From: Cyclina sinensis
Taxonomy: Eukaryota > Mollusca > Bivalvia > Venerida > Veneridae
Reading direction: 5' to 3'
Length of the DNA stretch: 64,000 nt
NCBI GenBank assembly: GCA_012932295.1
Contig: JAAONU010000016.1
Span: 27,713,290-27,777,289 of the forward strand
Made by a program: the position numbers and the translations under genes. The notes below the pieces were generated by a model, which saw only the letters and a program-made list of their open reading frames with translations, did not search any database and was not told the origin of the DNA. Below are positions 60,260-64,000 of this stretch, in pieces; position 1 is the stretch's first letter, and every line of letters starts with the position of its first letter.

Positions 60260-61430
60260 TCACGTCAACAAATTTAATTGTGGCAGTGACCAAAGATGGT
60301 TGAGATTTTTTTTTACATTTTTTTTCTAAATTAAAATTATAAAAACGGACGCAAGAAAAATCATTACACCATTTAAAATTTAAATGTTTGCATTTTGCAA
60401 GCAGAACTGTTTTTTTACAACCGGTTGATGTCATAGGTGACAGTATCACTGAGCATAAAACCTCTAAAAAGGAAAAAAAAGTGTTAACTTTTTACTCATA
60501 TATCTACAAGGTATATTTCATGCAGGACCATCGATTCTTCAAAGTACTACAATACATGTTAATTCAGTAACAATATTGGAAAATTTTAATTTTCACAATA
60601 TATATATTCTAAATAGGTTATCGGCAAGATACTTTGAAAATCTGTCCAATACATTGCGAGCAATGACGTAATATATAAAATACCTATTCGAGAACATCAC
60701 TGAGGTGACTAGGAGTCTGGGTAAAATTCCTTGAAATCTTCTGAAAATTGGTGTTTCTAGCACTGTCTGAATAGTAAATTATGTCGGTCTTTAATGAAAA
60801 TAATATATCATCATTTTTACCCACTTAAATCCCGTTACTTATATTGTTTGTTTGTGCTTCGCATTGAAATCTTTTATTTGTTCAGGTAATCCTACTTTCA
60901 TTTCACCATGTTTGTTAGTGACGACAGCAAATTCAGTTTTATGTCTAGTTTTTTCATTGGTTTATTGGGACACACCTCCAGATAATTAACTAATGAAAGC
61001 AGTAATAACAAAAATCATTCGGGATATTTCGTAAGCGATCAAGTGCAGCAAGAAAACAAAACAAAGGTTATTGGAAGAAAACACTCTGATATGTGTAACA
61101 AAACAATCTATATCAGTGCATTAAATTGTTCAGTATGTTGATACATCGTTACGATGTTGATCTTTAACTTTCTTACTATTTTCTAACAAAAATAAATGCA
61201 AACATTTTGAAAACAAGTCACCTCAGTGATGTTCCTGATTGTTCCGTATGAAATACACCTTGTAGATATATTAGTAGAGAGTTTTTTTTTTAAAGTTTTC
61301 GATTCTAAATGTTACTTGCATGCTCAGTAATACTGTCACCTGTGGTTGATGTATTTTGAAAAAAGCTTATCTTGATCTTTGGTTCAGTTACTGCACCAAA
61401 ACATTGTTATCGTAAAAAAATAATTCATTC
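60260..61430. repeat. Large imperfect inverted repeat
   Basis: Three left-arm segments reappear reversed in the right arm: GGTGACAGTATCACTGAGCA (60437-60456), ATATATCTACAAGGTATATT (60500-60519) and a perfect 19-bp GAACATCACTGAGGTGACT (60693-60711), found reversed at 61216-61234. A further loose match pairs about 60283-60310 with about 61380-61405. Arms are unequal: the left carries ~150 extra bp near 60545-60690. No coding capacity. May be an eroded foldback element. Confidence 0.75.
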
Positions 61431-61818
61431 AATGAACGTTAAGTGACGTTCTCCGACATACTGACTGCCAATTTCTGTGAAAAAAAGATAAGTTGCTAGG
61501 TCAATTAAGCCAAGTTTGTTCTTTTATTGTCTGTATATCGCTTGCAATTAAAAGTTCGTATCCATAACAAGGATGTTCAACAAAACATTTAAGGTAATTA
61601 TAAGCTCATTACAACTTCAAGTGTCCGTGTAGGAGATAGTTGTAAATTGCTATAGCTCAACAAGAAACAGTTTTGTACCCAATAAAAGAAAATAATTTAG
61701 ATAATCTACGGACAGAATACATAAAATAAATTCAGATATGTTGATGTTAGTGTTGATGACAGAGATGTTGACAACTGAAATTGATTATCAAAACAGTCAC
61801 CGTGATAATAACAAAACA

Positions 61819-63090
61819 AGAGCTGTCAGTGGAGACAGCATGTTCGACTATTTAAGTATTGTATGGTTATGAAAGGGATAACTATTAAACAACAGCATTG
61901 CGGAGCGGCACCAACGTTCGTCTGTTTCATTTAACAGAAACAGCATGCAAGTACGTATCCATTCAAACTAAAAAGAAGCAAAATAAGGAAATGAAAAAGA
62001 ATTTGCAAGTACCTACTCATCCCAGAAAAAGAGGAATGGAAGCTAAAAGAAACAAGTTTTTGAGGGAGGAAAGGTGTCAGCAAGGGTTTAAAAGAAATGA
62101 GAGCAAAAATACATGCATAAAAAAAACAACAACAAAAGAAGATTTTAAAAAATATATCTTGTGGAGTCGGGAGGTGGTGGGGGCGGGGAAGGCAAGTTCT
62201 TATACATAAAAATGAAAAACATATTGGTTGGGGAGATGGAGAAGGGGGAGGTCTTGTGGAGTGAGGGGAGGGAGGTACCTATGCATTAAAAACAATGAAA
62301 AAATGAAAAAAAAAACTTGAAAGTAAATAGTTTAGTACTTGGTTTTGTGCCTTCTTGTTAAAAGTTCTTTTTTTTGCAATATAAGGCTATGCAAAACTAA
62401 GTGTCCCCTGGGGTGTGGCTTATTTTCACCCCAGGGACATAATATGAACAATCTTGGTTGAGGTCTACTAGAGGATGCCTCACATTAAATTACAAAGCTT
62501 TGTGTCAAGCGGTTTTAGAGAAGAATATTTTCAAAGTCTTTCCCATACAACTATATTACGCCCAAGGGCGGAGGTGATTTTGACCTATGGGGTCATGATT
62601 TAAACCAACACAGAAGAGGTCTAATAGACAATGCTACACATCAAATATCAAAACTCTAAGAATGCGTTAAGAAATAAATAAGCTATAGTAAAATATTACA
62701 AATTTTAAGTTTAAAGGGGACATAATTCTGCAACTACAGTTATTAATCTTACCACATATGATGTGGGTGATAATAAGGAACATATATTTGAATTTTGAAG
62801 TATTTCACTCAAGAAATAAAGAAGATATAGTTAAATATTACAATTTTAAGGAAAATTATAAGTGTAAAGGGCAGATAATTTTATAAAATATAGGCACTAG
62901 AGTTATAAACCTTACCACATATGATGTGGGGGAAGATAAGGAACATATATTTGAAGTTTCAGGTAAATCCATAAAGAAATAAAGAAGTTATAGTAAAAAT
63001 TACTTTACTGTACTAAAACTTTAATCGGACGCCGACGACGGGGTTAGTAGGACAGCTCTCCATATACTTCGTAAAGTCGAGCTTATTAGC
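61819..63090 (+). mobile_element. Modular hairpin-ended element, mosaic core
   Basis: The hairpin GCTGTC-AGTGGA-GACAGC (61822-61839) opens the element. AGAGCTGTC (61819-61827) is reversed exactly as GACAGCTCT (63051-63059), and TTCGACT (61843) loosely as AGTCGAG (63075). The core has two ~165-bp units of the 16.6-kb type (near 62435 and 62602), then two ~163-bp units of another type, each containing the small hairpin CCACAT-ATG-ATGTGG. A purine-rich insertion occupies 61965-62330. The 103-codon ORF at 61898-62209 is Lys-rich and arises from that insertion. Confidence 0.75.
62158..62330 (+). repeat. G-rich direct duplication with G-quadruplex potential
   Basis: CTTGTGGAGTCGGGAGGTGG at 62158 recurs as CTTGTGGAGTGAGGGGAGGG at about 62253, each followed by a TATACAT/TATGCAT stretch and an A-rich tail. 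GGG runs at 62169-62192 fit a plus-strand G-quadruplex. Confidence 0.65.
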
Positions 63091-64000
63091 CACAAGCCTT
63101 AATTGTATACTTTATCACAATTACCAAGTGATTACAATTTAGCGACATGTAAATGAAATCATAACCTTACCCATTCTCATTACTCGAGTGAAACAACTGT
63201 GAAGAAAAATACTGAACTTAAAGGTTGTGTTTTAGAGTCAAAGATCTATGTTGTTTTCGCTTTTCAAGTAGCAAAAATAATTAATTGCATATATCTTAGC
63301 TACCTCAAAGCGTTACAAATTGACAAGATTAGGCAGGTTCTTAAACTTTTAGTTTGTTTTTTACTGCTAACCAAATTTGTCTACAAATTCTCATAAAATC
63401 TGTCTGCATATTAAACTTCTGCATCAGACAGAAAATGTGTAATTGTCCTAGTTGGAGGGTCTTCAACTTCAATATAAAATGTCTTGTTAAACGATAACGT
63501 ATTTGGAAATATAAACAGCAGATAAAAAGAATTGTCCCAGGATAGTTTATTTAACTGTCTGCACCAACTGTACCAATTATCTTGCAGAAGTTAGTGTCTG
63601 CATTAGACATAAGTTTTAGTCTAAATCAATTTATTCTGCGAATTAAGAAACTCGCCTAGACAGCTGGAATGAACTGAATCAATTATGCTTAAATAAGAGA
63701 ATACGAAACATTTTCTTTGAACATCAGTTTTTACTTTGTAAGCTTGAGACTCAGTTAATTAAGGCTTAAAAGCAGAAAAGTTTATCAAATAGAATGTTTT
63801 GTTTACACTTTATATTTTGCAATGAAATACCAAGTCTACCCGGACCCGTAATGTTAAATTTTGTCGAAAAAAAATGTGATGACAGCATGATTTGGCAGTT
63901 TTGTTTTAAATATGTAAATAATGTTGATAATAAATAAACAAATAATTTTCGATGCAATTACATCCAGAATAAGAATCTTAACCCAAAGAGAATCCTAGGG
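63091..64000. other. AT-rich non-coding DNA
   Basis: Nothing recognised to the window end. Confidence 0.4.

Noticed and set aside
61898..62209. 103-codon Lys-rich ORF
   Set aside because: Comes from a purine-rich insertion inside a modular element; composition explains the absence of stops.

Overview
The window reads as nuclear DNA from an animal, most likely a bivalve mollusc. It is strongly AT-rich. It contains no complete, recognisable protein-coding gene, rRNA or tRNA, and nothing bacterial (no operons, no Shine-Dalgarno-led ORFs). The mollusc assignment is inferred from the repeats: modular, non-coding elements built of 140-165 bp tandem units carrying a TGACCTTGACCTTTGACC-type motif, ending in short hairpins and GACG/GTCC-type microsatellites. 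These resemble the pearl / Helentron-associated (HINE) class known from oysters and clams. Family names come from structure recalled from the literature; no database was searched.

Layout. 1-16.6 kb: mostly unique AT-rich DNA with three minisatellites (39-bp, 24-bp and 19-bp units), a TG microsatellite abutting a G-run, one unusually long open stretch (6.3-7.0 kb), and several old diverged duplicate blocks. 16.6-18.7 kb: a 2.1-kb pearl/HINE-like element with two different internal arrays. 19.9 kb: a 101-bp remnant of another such element. 23.7-24.5 kb: a 762-bp foldback element with ~315-bp near-identical inverted arms and a 6-bp target duplication, the clearest discrete mobile element here. 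25.1-25.8 kb: a possible but unproven small gene on the minus strand. 26.7-34.6 kb: diverged duplicate blocks, a mixed microsatellite and a homogeneous 29-bp minisatellite. 35.0-37.4 kb: a 5'-truncated, frameshifted LINE on the minus strand with clear reverse-transcriptase motifs. 38.3-39.2 kb: another modular element. 39.6 kb: a perfect 30-bp-stem hairpin. 40.7-48.6 kb: more copies of the duplicated blocks. 49.5-50.3, 51.5-52.1, 54.8-55.4, 55.5-56.05, 59.2-60.25 and 61.8-63.1 kb: further modular elements, one with near-identical 146-bp units. 60.3-61.4 kb: a second large inverted repeat.

Two layers matter. The first is a set of short blocks recurring several kb apart, always on the plus strand and largely in the same order. 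They look like the eroded skeleton of a tandemly duplicated locus. The second is a dense overlay of hairpin-ended non-autonomous elements, the LINE and the foldback element. Nothing here shows genes working together; most short ORFs are chance or repeat-derived frames. All repeat relationships were read by eye and need a self dot-plot.
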